From positions 3,082,001-3,146,000 of the forward strand of contig NZ_CP133017.1 in NCBI RefSeq assembly GCF_030866765.1: a DNA stretch of 64,000 bases, given 5' to 3'. Each line of letters begins with the position of its first letter. Position 1 is the first letter of the stretch. The notes under the pieces are model-generated. The model ran no database searches. It was given only the letters and a program-made list of their open reading frames with translations, and had not been told where the DNA came from. Both the position numbers and the translations under genes were made by a program. This DNA is from Paenibacillus silvisoli. Lineage in GTDB: Bacteria > Bacillota > Bacilli > Paenibacillales > Paenibacillaceae. Positions 33,005 through 42,276 of this stretch are shown in pieces.

Positions 33005-33595
33005 ATCAATACCGAACAAGCCAATACAGCGGAAACAATCGCATGCAGACGGTGCGCCTGGGTGAATGAGGATCCGCTTTACATCGATTATCACGATCAT
33101 GAATGGGGCGTCCCGGTTCATGACGACCGGCTCTTATTCGAAATGCTGGTGCTCGAAGGAGCGCAAGCCGGCTTGAGCTGGTATACGGTGCTGAAGAAGC
33201 GCGAAGGGTATCGGCAAGCGTTCGACGGCTTCGATCCGCATATCATCGCTTCATATGACGAAGCCAAGGTTGAAGCGTTAATGTTGAACGAAGGCATTAT
33301 CCGCAACCGGTTGAAAATTCAATCCGCGATCACGAACGCGCGGAGCTTCTTGAAGGTTTGCGAAGAATACGGCAGCTTCGATAAATATATCTGGCAGTTC
33401 GTCGGATACCAGCCGATTCGCAACCGCTGGGCGACGATCCGCGAAGTGCCGGCAACGACGCCGGAATCGGACGCGATGAGCAAGGCGCTAAAGAAACGCG
33501 GCTTCAAATTCGTCGGCTCGACGATTTGCTATGCCTATATGCAAGCTTGCGGCATGGTGAACGACCATCCGCTCGATTGCGATTTTGGGAACTAA
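33005..33595 (+). CDS. tag: DNA-3-methyladenine glycosylase I, probable ATC start
   Basis: The product (about 196 residues) is TagI, which removes 3-methyladenine from alkylated DNA. Family motifs are clear: RRCAWVNEDPLYIDYHDHEW, with the Cys and His of the zinc site, LEGAQAGLSW, and CGMVNDHPLDC near the C-terminus, which supplies the remaining zinc ligands. The start is unusual: GGGAGGG at 32992-32998 is followed six bases later by ATC at 33005, with no ATG, GTG or TTG in frame between it and the zinc Cys. A TTG at 32969 in frame has no binding site. ATC initiation is my best reading. A bidirectional terminator follows. Confidence 0.9.
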   Translation: MNTEQANTAETIACRRCAWVNEDPLYIDYHDHEWGVPVHDDRLLFEMLVLEGAQAGLSWYTVLKKREGYRQAFDGFDPHIIASYDEAKVEALMLNEGIIRNRLKIQSAITNARSFLKVCEEYGSFDKYIWQFVGYQPIRNRWATIREVPATTPESDAMSKALKKRGFKFVGSTICYAYMQACGMVNDHPLDCDFGN

Positions 33596-33628
33596 GAAGG
33601 CTGCCGCGACTGATGCGGCAGCCTTTCG
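33596..33628. terminator. Bidirectional terminator
   Basis: AAGGCTGCCGC pairs perfectly with GCGGCAGCCTT; it separates tag from a convergent small gene. Confidence 0.85.
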
Positions 33629-33631
33629 TGT

Positions 33632-33958
33632 TTATTGCGACGCGCAAGAGCAGGAGACGTTTTTGCCGCGGTATCTCGGCACCGCTTCGGGGCCGAGCGT
33701 GCAGGCGCCGAGCGAAACGAAGTTGGTCAGCTTTTGCCCGGATTGGAGCCTTCGTCTGTTTAATGGAATAAACTCGATGACCGCAGGCTTTCTCGTCGAG
33801 CCGTTGCGGATCAGACTCGCTAAATAGATCGGACGCTGACCGCTGAAGCAATCCGTCGGAGCGCCTGCCTTCTGTCCGGAAAAGTTACGGATGACGATCG
33901 TATCCTTTCGGTTAAGCGGGCGCGTAATCGTAGGCGCCAAAAAACGTAAGCAAGCCAT
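33632..33958 (-). CDS. Hypothetical protein, 108 residues
   Basis: On the minus strand a GGGAGG lies nine bases before the ATG at 33958 and the stop sits right at a terminator, so this is probably a real single gene. The product is basic and strand-rich, with IYLASLIRNGSTRKPAVIEF in the middle and a cysteine pair at the end (CSCASQ). It has no signal peptide or membrane helix, and I recognise no family. It faces away from the MFS gene at 34134. Confidence 0.65.
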   Translation of the reverse strand: MACLRFLAPTITRPLNRKDTIVIRNFSGQKAGAPTDCFSGQRPIYLASLIRNGSTRKPAVIEFIPLNRRRLQSGQKLTNFVSLGACTLGPEAVPRYRGKNVSCSCASQ

Positions 33959-34133
33959 TCAAACCGACCTCCCAAAATGGATCAACGGTTATACATATGA
34001 ACCGATCCGGGCGGCTGCTTGGGCGCTGAACGATTTGGTTTCGCCAGCTAAACTGAACGGTATACAAAAGCGCCGATATCGATTACAGTATAAAGATGTG
34101 ACTAGGACAGAAGAGACAGAGGGAAGAGGTCAG

Positions 34134-35447
34134 ATGAATGTGAAGCTCCGTTTCATGAGGAGAAGGAATGAATCGAACGGCCGAAAGTATTTGAAGGTCA
34201 TCACGAATGAAGGGATTTCGGGCGTATTGCTGGCCAGCTTGATCGGCGGGCCGTTTCTGACCGGGTTCATGCTTCATCTTGGAGCGACTTCGGCGCAAAT
34301 CGGTTTCGCGCTCGCCATACCGGCGTTCGCCAACCTTGCGCAAATATTCACCGCGATCGTGACGCATAACGTCGATAACCGCAGAGCGTACGTGCTCGGG
34401 TACGGCGTGCTGTACCGGTTATTATGGGTATTGACGGGACTTATTCCGTTTGTGCTGCCGCAAAGCTATTGGGTGTATACGTTTATCGTGTTGTATTTGC
34501 TCTCCTACTTATGCTCCAACATCGCTGGCGTCATTTGGGCTTCATTAATCGGCGATATGGTGCCCGCGCAGGTGCGGGGCCGATACATGGGGATACGCAA
34601 CATGATCGTCGGCGGCATCGGGGCGGCTGCCGTATTGTTCGGCGGCCAGCTGCTGGAGTATTTTTCGAAAGAGACGGGTTTCATCATCCTTTATTCGATA
34701 GCGGCGGTTTGCATGGTGTGGAACGGGTACCATCTGTTCAACTATCCGAACATCCCGTTCGAGAAATCGACGGAATCGCAAAAGCTGAAGCTGCTGGTGA
34801 AGCCGATGCGGGACCGCACGTTCATGCGCGCGACGGTGTTTCTTGCGGTCTGGATCTTTATGCAGAACCTGGCGGTTCCATTGTTTTCCTATGCGATGCT
34901 GGACGTCGTTAAGATAAGCATTCAATGGGTATCGATCATTACGACGATCCAGATGGTCGTGATGATGATCAGCTACTACGTATGGGGAAATTTGAATGCC
35001 AAATACGGCACCAAGCGCGTCTTGTTCTGGACGCTGCCGATCATTGCCGCCTCGTGTTTATTTTGGGGCGCGCTCGCTTGGATGCCGGCCATTCCGGTAT
35101 TGATCGCCGTTCACATTTTGCTGGGGATCGGGACGGGCGGCTTTACGCAGCTGACGTTCAATTTTACGATAGAAGAAGCTCCAAGCTCCGAGCGGTCCAT
35201 CTACGTTGCGGTGTATGCGGCAATTACGGGCTTCACCGGTTTCATCGGTCCGATCTTAGGCGGTGAGATTTATCAACGGTTAACCTCCATGCCTGCGTGG
35301 CTGGAGCAGTACGGCTTCAGCGCGTTCATGGGCTTGGCGTTAATCGGAATCGGGCTTACTTTCGGACGGGCGGCACTGAGCGGAAGCTCCTCTCGTTACG
35401 GAAGAGCCGGAGTCATCAGAAGCAAGGAGAAGGAGCTGGTAAGCTGA
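34134..35447 (+). CDS. Major facilitator superfamily transporter
   Basis: A 437-residue protein with about twelve membrane helices. The cytoplasmic loop GDMVPAQVRGRYMGIRNMIV after helix 4-5 is an MFS motif, and the second-half loop NAKYGTKRVLFWTLPIIA matches the repeated loop. The N-terminal cytosolic stretch is basic (LRFMRRRNESNGRKYLK). I start at the ATG at 34134 with GGAAGAGG upstream; the open frame extends back to 33891 but that part overlaps the divergent small gene and looks non-coding. Substrate and direction of transport are unknown. A terminator overlaps the stop codon. Confidence 0.87.
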   Translation: MNVKLRFMRRRNESNGRKYLKVITNEGISGVLLASLIGGPFLTGFMLHLGATSAQIGFALAIPAFANLAQIFTAIVTHNVDNRRAYVLGYGVLYRLLWVLTGLIPFVLPQSYWVYTFIVLYLLSYLCSNIAGVIWASLIGDMVPAQVRGRYMGIRNMIVGGIGAAAVLFGGQLLEYFSKETGFIILYSIAAVCMVWNGYHLFNYPNIPFEKSTESQKLKLLVKPMRDRTFMRATVFLAVWIFMQNLAVPLFSYAMLDVVKISIQWVSIITTIQMVVMMISYYVWGNLNAKYGTKRVLFWTLPIIAASCLFWGALAWMPAIPVLIAVHILLGIGTGGFTQLTFNFTIEEAPSSERSIYVAVYAAITGFTGFIGPILGGEIYQRLTSMPAWLEQYGFSAFMGLALIGIGLTFGRAALSGSSSRYGRAGVIRSKEKELVS

Positions 35448-35468
35448 TTGCTTATCGCTCTTTTTTTA
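35433..35468 (+). terminator. Terminator overlapping the stop codon
   Basis: GAGC and GGTAAGC pair with GCTTATC and GCTC (one G-T pair, one bulge), followed by eight T. The stop codon is in the loop. Confidence 0.8.
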
Positions 35469-35582
35469 TTTGGGCCGCAGCCGTCGTTTCTGTGGTATAC
35501 TCCACTCAACCAACGGTTGAAATGGGCTGTTCAACTGACTATTGATAGAGTCGGACAAGCGGCCGTGCTATGCTGAATGCAG

Positions 35583-35596
35583 ACAGTGCGCACTGT
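35583..35596. promoter_or_regulatory. Perfect palindrome upstream of the XRE gene
   Basis: ACAGTGCGCACTGT is a 14-bp perfect palindrome 29 bp before the XRE start codon, a good position for an autoregulatory operator. Confidence 0.5.
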
Positions 35597-35625
35597 ACAA
35601 TCGATGCAAGTGGAGGCGGCCAATC

Positions 35626-36639
35626 ATGGAAATGAGGAAGATCGGAGCATTCATTTCAAGTTTGCGAAAAGAAAAAGGCTTAACGCAGGCGGAGTTCGCC
35701 GAGCGCTTAAGCTTAAGCCATCAAGCGGTATCGAAATGGGAGCGCGGCGAGTCGCTGCCCGATATCAGCTTGCTGCCGGCGATCAGCCGGTTGTTCGGCA
35801 CGACGATCGACGAGCTGCTAGCCGGGGAGAAGCGTACGGTGTTCGTTCAGGCAGCCGCTGCAGATGAACCGGCAGCTGTTCAGGCAGCCGCAAGCGCGGA
35901 AGTCGAGGTTGATGTGAATGCGAATGCGGATGCAGATGCAGATGTAGATGTAGATGTAGATGTAGATGCGATTGTCGAGGCCGGCGAAGTTGAAGAAGAA
36001 GAGGCAGAGGTTGCCGAAGACGAAGTTGAAGCTGAAGCTGAAGTTGAAGTTGAAGTTGAAGAGCAGGGGCAGGCGGAAGAGGATGGTGGCAAACCTAGTT
36101 TGCAGGCGATTTTGAGTTTGGCGCCGTTTCTAAGCAGCGAAACGATCGATGAGATGCTCGGCTACGTGGAAGACGGTCGTCTCGATCATTCCGTCATTAA
36201 CGGGCTGGCTCCGTTTATTAGTCACGCTTCGCTAGCCAAATTGATCGATAAAGTCGAAGCTGGCAAGCTGGATGTAAAGCAAATCTCCGGATTGGCTCCT
36301 TTCTTGGGGCATGATCAAATCGACCGGCTCGTCGAGCAGGCGGCCGATGGAACGATTGAATGGGATGCCGTACAATCGTTGGCGCCATTCATCAGCCAGC
36401 TAACGCTTAACCGCCTGGCGGATCGGGTCGTTGACGGCAGCTTGGACGCAAAGCGCGTGCTGGCGCTCGCTCCTTTTTTACCCGCTGAGACGATTGAGAA
36501 GCTTCTAGGCCAAGTGGAAGCCGGTAAATTAAGTACGGATGTTCTATCCGGATTGGCTCCCTTTATTGGACAGGACACGTTGGAACGGCTGATTCGCGGC
36601 ATGCTGGAGAAAACGTTGACGAATCGGATGAATCGATAA
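35626..36639 (+). CDS. XRE-family regulator with acidic tract and six 29-residue repeats
   Basis: The 337-residue protein has three parts. Residues 5-65 are a Cro/C1-type helix-turn-helix (LRKEKGLTQAEFAERLSLSH, QAVSKWERGESLPD). Residues about 85-155 are a low-complexity acidic stretch of alternating Val, Asp, Glu and Ala. The rest consists of repeats that each begin LAPF; these fall at exactly 87-base intervals (36118, 36205, 36292, 36379, 36466 and 36553). Each repeat looks like two short helices, so the tail may form a superhelical interaction surface. GGAGG lies nine bases before the ATG, and a palindrome at 35583 may be its operator. Target genes are unknown. Its function beyond DNA binding is not established. 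Confidence 0.88.
   Translation: MEMRKIGAFISSLRKEKGLTQAEFAERLSLSHQAVSKWERGESLPDISLLPAISRLFGTTIDELLAGEKRTVFVQAAAADEPAAVQAAASAEVEVDVNANADADADVDVDVDVDAIVEAGEVEEEEAEVAEDEVEAEAEVEVEVEEQGQAEEDGGKPSLQAILSLAPFLSSETIDEMLGYVEDGRLDHSVINGLAPFISHASLAKLIDKVEAGKLDVKQISGLAPFLGHDQIDRLVEQAADGTIEWDAVQSLAPFISQLTLNRLADRVVDGSLDAKRVLALAPFLPAETIEKLLGQVEAGKLSTDVLSGLAPFIGQDTLERLIRGMLEKTLTNRMNR
35911..36063 (+). repeat. Hexanucleotide microsatellites coding for an acidic tract
   Basis: GATGYN units repeat at about 35911-35970 and GAAGYT units at about 36021-36063. Both are in frame within the XRE gene, so loss or gain of a unit would change protein length by two residues without a frameshift. Confidence 0.85.
36118..36639 (+). 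repeat. Six tandem 87-bp coding repeats (29 residues each)
   Basis: LAPF recurs at a strict 87-base period, followed in each unit by a helix with Ile or Leu pairs (for example ETIDEMLGYVEDGRLDH). DNA identity between units is modest while the protein pattern is kept, so the array is old and under selection. The last unit is partial. Confidence 0.9.
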
Positions 36640-36650
36640 CTATTTCAATT

Positions 36651-36682
36651 AGCCAGGCTCTAATAGGAGTCCTGGCTTTACT
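36651..36682 (+). terminator. Rho-independent terminator
   Basis: GCCAGG and CTC pair with GAG and CCTGGC, followed by TTTACTTATTT. Confidence 0.75.
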
Positions 36683-36762
36683 TATTTAAGCTTGTATTTC
36701 TAGCTTTCGATGCGCTAACATGGAAAAAGATTCAACTTACATACGAAAGGAGCTTCGTTCCG

Positions 36763-37197
36763 ATGGCTGAGCAGAACTATCAAGCTTTAATCCGCGACCG
36801 CGTCTTTATGGGCGGTGCCGCCGACGTAGAAGCGATGATCAAGAACGAAGACGTAGACGTCGTAATCGATCTGCGTGCCGAATCTACAGGCTGCGCTTAC
36901 GAAGGAGCCGAGGTGGAATGGATTCGGATTCCGCTTGGCGACAATGCGCCGGACGACCATTTGCTGTTTCGACAGGCAATAGAAGAGGTCGTCAGCGCCT
37001 ATAAAGATGGCAAAAAGGTCGCTTTCCACTGTGCGGGTGGCGGAGGCCGGACAGGCGTCGTTGCTGTCGGCGCGCTAATCGAACTAGGCGAGGCCGAAGG
37101 TCTTGCCGACGCGGAGGAAAAGGCGACGGCGATTCGTTCGCGTATCAATATCAAGCCTCCTCAGCGGGAAGCGCTGCATCAATTATATAAAAAATGA
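36763..37197 (+). CDS. Dual-specificity/tyrosine protein phosphatase family protein
   Basis: A 144-residue cytosolic phosphatase. The catalytic loop HCAGGGGRTG at about residues 87-96 fits the Cys-x5-Arg signature, with Cys as nucleophile and Arg holding phosphate; a possible general acid Asp lies in PLGDNAPDDH some 30 residues earlier. Members remove phosphate from Tyr or Ser/Thr, or from phosphoinositides. GAAAGGAG is nine bases before the ATG. It is a single gene with a long-loop terminator. Bacterial targets of this group are mostly unknown. Confidence 0.88.
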   Translation: MAEQNYQALIRDRVFMGGAADVEAMIKNEDVDVVIDLRAESTGCAYEGAEVEWIRIPLGDNAPDDHLLFRQAIEEVVSAYKDGKKVAFHCAGGGGRTGVVAVGALIELGEAEGLADAEEKATAIRSRINIKPPQREALHQLYKK

Positions 37198-37205
37198 GCA
37201 TGAAG

Positions 37206-37276
37206 CCTGCCGATGGAACGGTGGCCCAAAGAAGGAATATCTTGCGGCTGCCTTTACGAATTCGGCAGGTTTTTTC
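37206..37276 (+). terminator. Long-loop terminator
   Basis: CCTGCCGA at 37206 pairs with TCGGCAGG at 37262, followed by six T. The 48-base interior can fold further. The long loop makes this less certain than other terminators here. Confidence 0.55.
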
Positions 37277-37376
37277 GTTGATCGGGCTGGAAGATTCTTC
37301 TTTACAATGAGAACATACGTACGCTATAATTGGTATTACTTGTAAAGACCACCTTTATTGAGGGAGAATCGGATGA

Positions 37377-38312
37377 ATGATGAATCATGCTGAAGTGCAA
37401 GAGGTTTTCCGGCTGGCGCTCGACCGGATTACGGAAAAGCTTCGCAGCGATAGCAAAGTAATCGCCGCTTTCGTTGGCGGGAGCCTGTCCTACGATCAGG
37501 TGTGGGAGAAGTCCGATATCGACATGACGATCGTCGTGGATGAGGACAAGCGTTCGTACGCATCGTTCATGCTGGTCGAGAACGGGATCTGTATTTCGGC
37601 GAACGTGACGAACCGGCAGAGCTTTAAACAGAACATGGAGCGCTCGTTGCAGACGAGCTTCTTCCACTCCTACATCTATAAGAGCACGATGCTATTCTGT
37701 AACGACGCGGCGATTAAAGACATTTACGAGGGACTTCGGCATGTAGGCGAACGCGATCTGGACATTCAGCTGCTGCAGACCGCTTCATGGGCGCTAACAT
37801 CCTTGGAGAAAGCGGAGAAATGGCTCGTCGCGAAGCAGGATCCCGCATACAGCTTCGTCTGGCTGATGAAAACATTGGAAGCGCTTGCTCAAATCGAAGT
37901 GATGCTTAACCTGGACATTCCGACTCGGGAAGTGATTCAGCAAGCGTTGAAATATAACCCGTCCTTCTTCCGGTCCATGTATACCGAGCTTATCGAAGCT
38001 CCGAAGACAATGGCGAATATGACAGAAGCCGTGCAGCGAGCAGATGCGTATTTAATCGATCGCCATGAACGGTTATTCAAGCTGATCTACGATTACTTGC
38101 GCGAAGAGAACGATATCCGCTCATTCTCCGAAATGATGCAGCATTTGAAGAACCGGTACCGGATGGAAGATATGCTTATCGTGCATGGCTGCGAGTGGCT
38201 CGCGCAGAAAGAGTTTATTCAACGCGCTTCCTCGTCGCTCAAGCTGACGCCAAAAAGCCGGATCGAAGTAGAAGAGCTAGCATATTTCGATGGGAAGGGG
38301 ATGTTCCGATGA
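37377..38312 (+). CDS. Nucleotidyltransferase-domain protein
   Basis: The 311-residue protein has an N-terminal nucleotidyltransferase fold: [20 protein letters not shown] at about residues 33-52 is the Gly-Ser motif followed by Asp-x-Asp, the metal ligands. Helical segments follow, similar to aminoglycoside or MNT/HEPN-type adenylyltransferases, and the last 50 residues look like a small winged domain. It should transfer a nucleotide to a small molecule, protein or RNA. Its TGA overlaps the ATG of the UvrA-like gene, so the two are translationally coupled. Because UvrA paralogues of this kind are often drug-resistance factors, a link to antibiotic modification is possible but unproven. Confidence 0.85.
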   Translation: MMNHAEVQEVFRLALDRITEKLRSDSKVIAAFVGGSLSYDQVWEKSDIDMTIVVDEDKRSYASFMLVENGICISANVTNRQSFKQNMERSLQTSFFHSYIYKSTMLFCNDAAIKDIYEGLRHVGERDLDIQLLQTASWALTSLEKAEKWLVAKQDPAYSFVWLMKTLEALAQIEVMLNLDIPTREVIQQALKYNPSFFRSMYTELIEAPKTMANMTEAVQRADAYLIDRHERLFKLIYDYLREENDIRSFSEMMQHLKNRYRMEDMLIVHGCEWLAQKEFIQRASSSLKLTPKSRIEVEELAYFDGKGMFR

Positions 38313-41206
38313 GACAGACGATATCGATTCGCGGCGCCCGCGAAAACAATTTGCGCAACATCTCCGTCGACATTCCGAGGGAGAAGCTCACGGTTATAAC
38401 CGGCGTAAGCGGATCAGGAAAGTCTTCGCTTGCGTTCGACGTCATCTTCGGCGAAGGACAGCGCCGGTTCATGGAGTCGTTATCTTCTTCTTACGCGAAA
38501 CGGTACATTAATCAGCTCAAGAAACCGGATGTCGACTTCGTCTACGGCTTGTCTCCCGTCGTATCGATCGAGCAGAAGACAGGCACGCCTAACCCGCGTT
38601 CGACCGTCGGCACGATGTCCGATGTGTACGACTTCGTCCGACTTCTGTTCGCTACGATTGGCGTTCCTCATTGTCCAAGGTGCGAAGCTGAGCTTGAGGC
38701 GAAGACGCCGGCTCAGATCGCGGAGCATATCGTTAAGCTGCTGCCTGGATCGACCATCGAAATCTATGCGCCGGTCAGCAAAATCTTCGGCGAAGATTAC
38801 AACTTTCTCTTCGATGAGATACGGGGCAAAGGCTACCGCAGGTTTAAGATAGACGGCGTCCTTCACGATACGAGCGACCGCATCGAGATCGACGAGCATT
38901 CGCCGCATGAGCTTGAGGTGCTGATCGACACGTTTAAGGTAAAGAAGGATATCTATAAGCAGCTCGTTCTATCGATCGAGCAAGGCTTGAAGATCGGCGA
39001 AGGCTTCCTTCATTTCGTTCCGTGCGGGGAGAAAGTGACCGATGAAGTGCGTCGCCAGTTCTACGCCGGCTTCGCGTGCCCGGACCATCACATCATGGCC
39101 GGCGAGCTGCAGCCGTTCTACTTCTCGTTTAACGATCCGGAGAGCGCGTGCCGAACCTGCCTTGGCATCGGATCGTACAAATACGCCCAGCCGGAGCTGA
39201 TGATCGCCAACCGGGAACGCAGTCTCCGCAAAGGCGCGCTCAATGAGCGAATCTACAATTTGCGTAATCCGAAGGCATGGCGCAACATGATCATCCACAG
39301 TCTTTCCAAGCATTACGGCTTTAGCTTGGATACGCCGTTCAAGGAGCTTCCGCCGCATATTACGGACATTTTGTTCTACGGGACGAAAGGGGAGCGGTAC
39401 CCGTTTATCGGACCCGAGGATGGCAGCCGCGAACGTTGGCTGGAGCACCATATCGGCCAAATGTGGACGTTCGACGGCATCGTCGGCGACATTGACCGTT
39501 GGTACCGGAATTCCCGCAAGAAGCAGGACTTGAAGGGTTACGAGGAATCGATGTTCAATCTGGTGATGGTGGAGCAGACATGTCCGGAGTGTAAGGGCAC
39601 CCGGTTTAAACCGGAGAGGCTGCTCGTTAAGGTTGGCGGCCTGTCCATTCACGATGCCGGCGCTATGCCGCTCGATGAGCTGAAAGCGTTCCTGCAGGCG
39701 CTGAAGCTGCCGGATCGGAAGAAGGGCGTCGGCAGCCAGATTATGAGCGAGCTGATCGGCCGGCTCGATCTGCTTCTTGGAATCGGCCTCGACTATTTGA
39801 ACCTGGACCGCCGGTCCGACACGTTGTCCGGCGGAGAAGCGCAGCGAATCCGGTTGTCCACGCAGCTGGGCTCCGGGCTCATGGGCATGCTGTACGTGCT
39901 CGATGAACCTAGTATCGGCCTGCATCCGCGCGACAGCCATAAGATGATCGAGACGCTGAAGAAGCTGCGCGATTCCGGCAATACCGTTATCATCGTTGAA
40001 CATGATACGGAGACGATGGAAGCCGCCGACCATTTAATCGAGATCGGGCCGGGTCCGGGTCAGCACGGCGGCATGGTGGTCGCGCAAGGTACGCTGCATG
40101 AAGTCAAGAAGGACGAAGCGTCGCTTACCGGCCAATATCTCAGCGGCAGACGCAGCATCCGCTTGCCGGAGGCGCGACGTCCGCTTGGCGAGCGGTGGCT
40201 CCGGATATTCGGCGCGAAGGAGAACACGCTGAAGAATGTGGATGTCAGCATTCCGCTAGGGGTGATGACCTGCATCACCGGCGTATCCGGCTCCGGCAAG
40301 AGCAGTCTCATTAACGATGTCTTGTATAAATCGCTTTATAAGCATTTCCAGGATGCGCGGATCATTCCTGGCTTGCACGAGCGGATTGAAGGACTCGAGC
40401 ACATTACGAATGTGATCAATATCGACCAGTCTCCGATCGGAAGAATGCCTTCTTCCAATCCGGCGACTTACGTAGGTGTATTCGACCGGATCCGCAAGCT
40501 GTTTGCTTCCCAGGAGTTGTCCGTCGAAAGAGGCTATACGGAATCCCACTTCAGCTTTAATGCGAAGAGCGGCCGCTGCGAGGAATGCAAAGGCTACGGC
40601 ACGATCACGTCGCAGCTGCTCTTCATGGCGGACTATGAGACGGTATGTCCGACCTGTAAAGGCAGCCGTTATGCGAGCGAGATGCTCGATGTCGCGTACA
40701 AAGGCAAAACGATCTCCGATGTGCTGGAGATGTCCATCGAAGAAGGGGAAGCTTTCTTCAAGGATGAGAAGACGGTCGCTCATAAGCTCCGCGTGCTGAA
40801 CGAGCTCGGCGTCGGCTACCTGCGTCTCGGACATCCGGCTACCGTCATGTCGGGCGGGGAAGCGCAGCGCGTCAAACTGGCTGCCGAACTCGGCAAGCTC
40901 AAGCGCGGCGCTCACAATCTGTACATCTTCGATGAGCCGACGACGGGACTGCATCTGGCCGATATCCAGAACCTGCTCGATTGCTTGCACCGCCTCGTCG
41001 ATGCCGGCCATTCGGTGCTCATCGTCGAACATCACCTGGATGTCATTAAGACGGCCGACCACGTCATCGACCTGGGGCCAGAAGCTGGACGAAACGGCGG
41101 CTATGTCGTCGCGGCAGGTACGCCGGAGGAAGTCGTTCGCGTCTCCGCTTCGTATACCGGGCGTGCATTGCGCAGCTTGCCCGACTTTGCGGGCGTAACG
41201 GTATAA
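38309..41206 (+). CDS. UvrA-like paralogue (double ABC ATPase with zinc fingers)
   Basis: The 965-residue protein has two ABC ATPase units in the order of UvrA: Walker [21 protein letters not shown] and a second [16 protein letters not shown], signatures [19 protein letters not shown] and [16 protein letters not shown], and Walker [13 protein letters not shown] and [12 protein letters not shown]. The C-terminal zinc finger is complete ([16 protein letters not shown]). The first is altered: CPDHH replaces a CxxC pair while CRTCLGIG is kept. Together with its coupling to a nucleotidyltransferase this suggests a paralogue of the UvrA2/DrrC kind, linked to resistance to DNA-binding compounds, and not the housekeeping gene, which normally follows uvrB. 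A terminator follows. Confidence 0.9.
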   Translation: MRQTISIRGARENNLRNISVDIPREKLTVITGVSGSGKSSLAFDVIFGEGQRRFMESLSSSYAKRYINQLKKPDVDFVYGLSPVVSIEQKTGTPNPRSTVGTMSDVYDFVRLLFATIGVPHCPRCEAELEAKTPAQIAEHIVKLLPGSTIEIYAPVSKIFGEDYNFLFDEIRGKGYRRFKIDGVLHDTSDRIEIDEHSPHELEVLIDTFKVKKDIYKQLVLSIEQGLKIGEGFLHFVPCGEKVTDEVRRQFYAGFACPDHHIMAGELQPFYFSFNDPESACRTCLGIGSYKYAQPELMIANRERSLRKGALNERIYNLRNPKAWRNMIIHSLSKHYGFSLDTPFKELPPHITDILFYGTKGERYPFIGPEDGSRERWLEHHIGQMWTFDGIVGDIDRWYRNSRKKQDLKGYEESMFNLVMVEQTCPECKGTRFKPERLLVKVGGLSIHDAGAMPLDELKAFLQALKLPDRKKGVGSQIMSELIGRLDLLLGIGLDYLNLDRRSDTLSGGEAQRIRLSTQLGSGLMGMLYVLDEPSIGLHPRDSHKMIETLKKLRDSGNTVIIVEHDTETMEAADHLIEIGPGPGQHGGMVVAQGTLHEVKKDEASLTGQYLSGRRSIRLPEARRPLGERWLRIFGAKENTLKNVDVSIPLGVMTCITGVSGSGKSSLINDVLYKSLYKHFQDARIIPGLHERIEGLEHITNVINIDQSPIGRMPSSNPATYVGVFDRIRKLFASQELSVERGYTESHFSFNAKSGRCEECKGYGTITSQLLFMADYETVCPTCKGSRYASEMLDVAYKGKTISDVLEMSIEEGEAFFKDEKTVAHKLRVLNELGVGYLRLGHPATVMSGGEAQRVKLAAELGKLKRGAHNLYIFDEPTTGLHLADIQNLLDCLHRLVDAGHSVLIVEHHLDVIKTADHVIDLGPEAGRNGGYVVAAGTPEEVVRVSASYTGRALRSLPDFAGVTV

Positions 41207-41220
41207 TCGATCTCATGCAG

Positions 41221-41252
41221 GAAGCACCTGCCCGAATGGGCGGGTGCTTTCA
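41221..41252 (+). terminator. Rho-independent terminator
   Basis: GAAGCACC and GCCC pair with GGGC and GGTGCTTTC around GAAT; it ends the nucleotidyltransferase-UvrA unit. Confidence 0.85.
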
Positions 41253-41301
41253 TTCTATATCCCGCTTTCCGGAGTAAGATGGACTATGGGGAGGCGAGAG
41301 C

Positions 41302-42006
41302 ATGACAACCGGAAAAGGCACAAGGCTTATACCATGGCTTCGCAATACGCTGCTAGGAATCGGCATCGTCGCGCTTGCCGGTACCGTGTATCTTTATTTT
41401 GCATGGATGGGAACGCCTTGGGAGAAGAGCGATCAGAAGGAACGCATGCTAGAGCATCTATCCCAAAAGTATGGAACGGAATTTAACGTCAGGAAGGTCA
41501 TCTATAGCGCTCTTGCCGAAAGCTATCAAGGCTACGCCTATCCGACCGGGCACCCGGAGGCGGAGTTTATTATCCGGCAGGACGCGCAAGGTACTGGCGG
41601 CTATTCAGATGTGTATGTGAAAGCGATATGGAACACCGAGCTATCCGTCGAGCTGCGTGACCGAATTATGGCGCTCTTCCCGGAAGTCGTACTTTCATCC
41701 TTCGTCGTCGAAGATTTATCAACCGAGCTCATGGCTCGGCATCGGCCAACCTATCAGGAGATCGGTGCTTCACCGATGATGTGCGCCATCAAGATGACGA
41801 TCCCCGAAGACTGGTCGACTTTGACGGATGAGCAGAAGGGGACCGAACGGAACCGAATCGAACAATTAAGCCGTCTGCTCCAGGACATGAGGTTTCCGGT
41901 GTTGACGGAAATTGCATACTCCGATAATGAACAGACCTTTTACGAGAAGGCGAACGTCATCTTTATTCTTGAAGACGGGTCTATGAAAGAATCTAGCCTG
42001 CCATGA
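41302..42006 (+). CDS. Membrane-anchored hypothetical protein, YfjL-like
   Basis: A 234-residue protein with one N-terminal membrane helix (about 13-35) and a mixed alpha/beta outer part. MLEHLSQKYGTEFNVRKVIY after the helix is like the start of the YfjL-type family of Bacillus, which has no known role. It is preceded by GGGGAGGCGAG and the next reading frame is a tiny membrane peptide 66 bp downstream. The family call is from memory and moderate. Confidence 0.75.
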   Translation: MTTGKGTRLIPWLRNTLLGIGIVALAGTVYLYFAWMGTPWEKSDQKERMLEHLSQKYGTEFNVRKVIYSALAESYQGYAYPTGHPEAEFIIRQDAQGTGGYSDVYVKAIWNTELSVELRDRIMALFPEVVLSSFVVEDLSTELMARHRPTYQEIGASPMMCAIKMTIPEDWSTLTDEQKGTERNRIEQLSRLLQDMRFPVLTEIAYSDNEQTFYEKANVIFILEDGSMKESSLP

Positions 42007-42072
42007 CTTGAATTTAGCCGTCAAACGTTGGATAATGCAAGGATCGAATCTTTATCCAGCAAAGGAGTCCAC

Positions 42073-42171
42073 ATGTCTGCCATTCTGCTCATACCGGTAG
42101 CGATCATGATCCCGGTCATTATATTTATCGTGATTATAGTCATGTATAACATGAGAAATAAGTCCGAATAA
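42073..42171 (+). CDS. Small membrane peptide, 32 residues
   Basis: An ATG at 42073 has AAAGGAG five bases upstream. The frame gives a 32-residue peptide that is almost entirely one hydrophobic helix (IPVAIMIPVIIFIVIIVMYN) with a short polar end, RNKSE. The good binding site and the clean single-span topology argue that it is made; such peptides often regulate a transporter or kinase. No homologue is recognised. It may be co-transcribed with the upstream membrane protein. Confidence 0.6.
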   Translation: MSAILLIPVAIMIPVIIFIVIIVMYNMRNKSE

Positions 42172-42276
42172 TTTCTTATCTTTTACAGTTGCTGCAACAA
42201 TTGGCCGAACGATCTCGTCAGAGCATGTAATTATCGAAAAGAATGCCAAATTACATGACTGATGAGGAGAACGACA

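Noticed and set aside
33891-34133. Upstream extension of the MFS gene to 33891
   Set aside because: The extra 81 residues are polar, overlap a likely divergent gene, and ATG 34134 has a binding site.
35911-36639. Possible CRISPR array
   Set aside because: The repeats have no unique spacers; they are in-frame coding repeats with a strict 87-base or 6-base period.
38969-40033. Minus-strand open frame of 354 codons inside the UvrA-like gene
   Set aside because: The plus strand encodes clear ABC ATPase motifs throughout; the antisense frame shows no domain.
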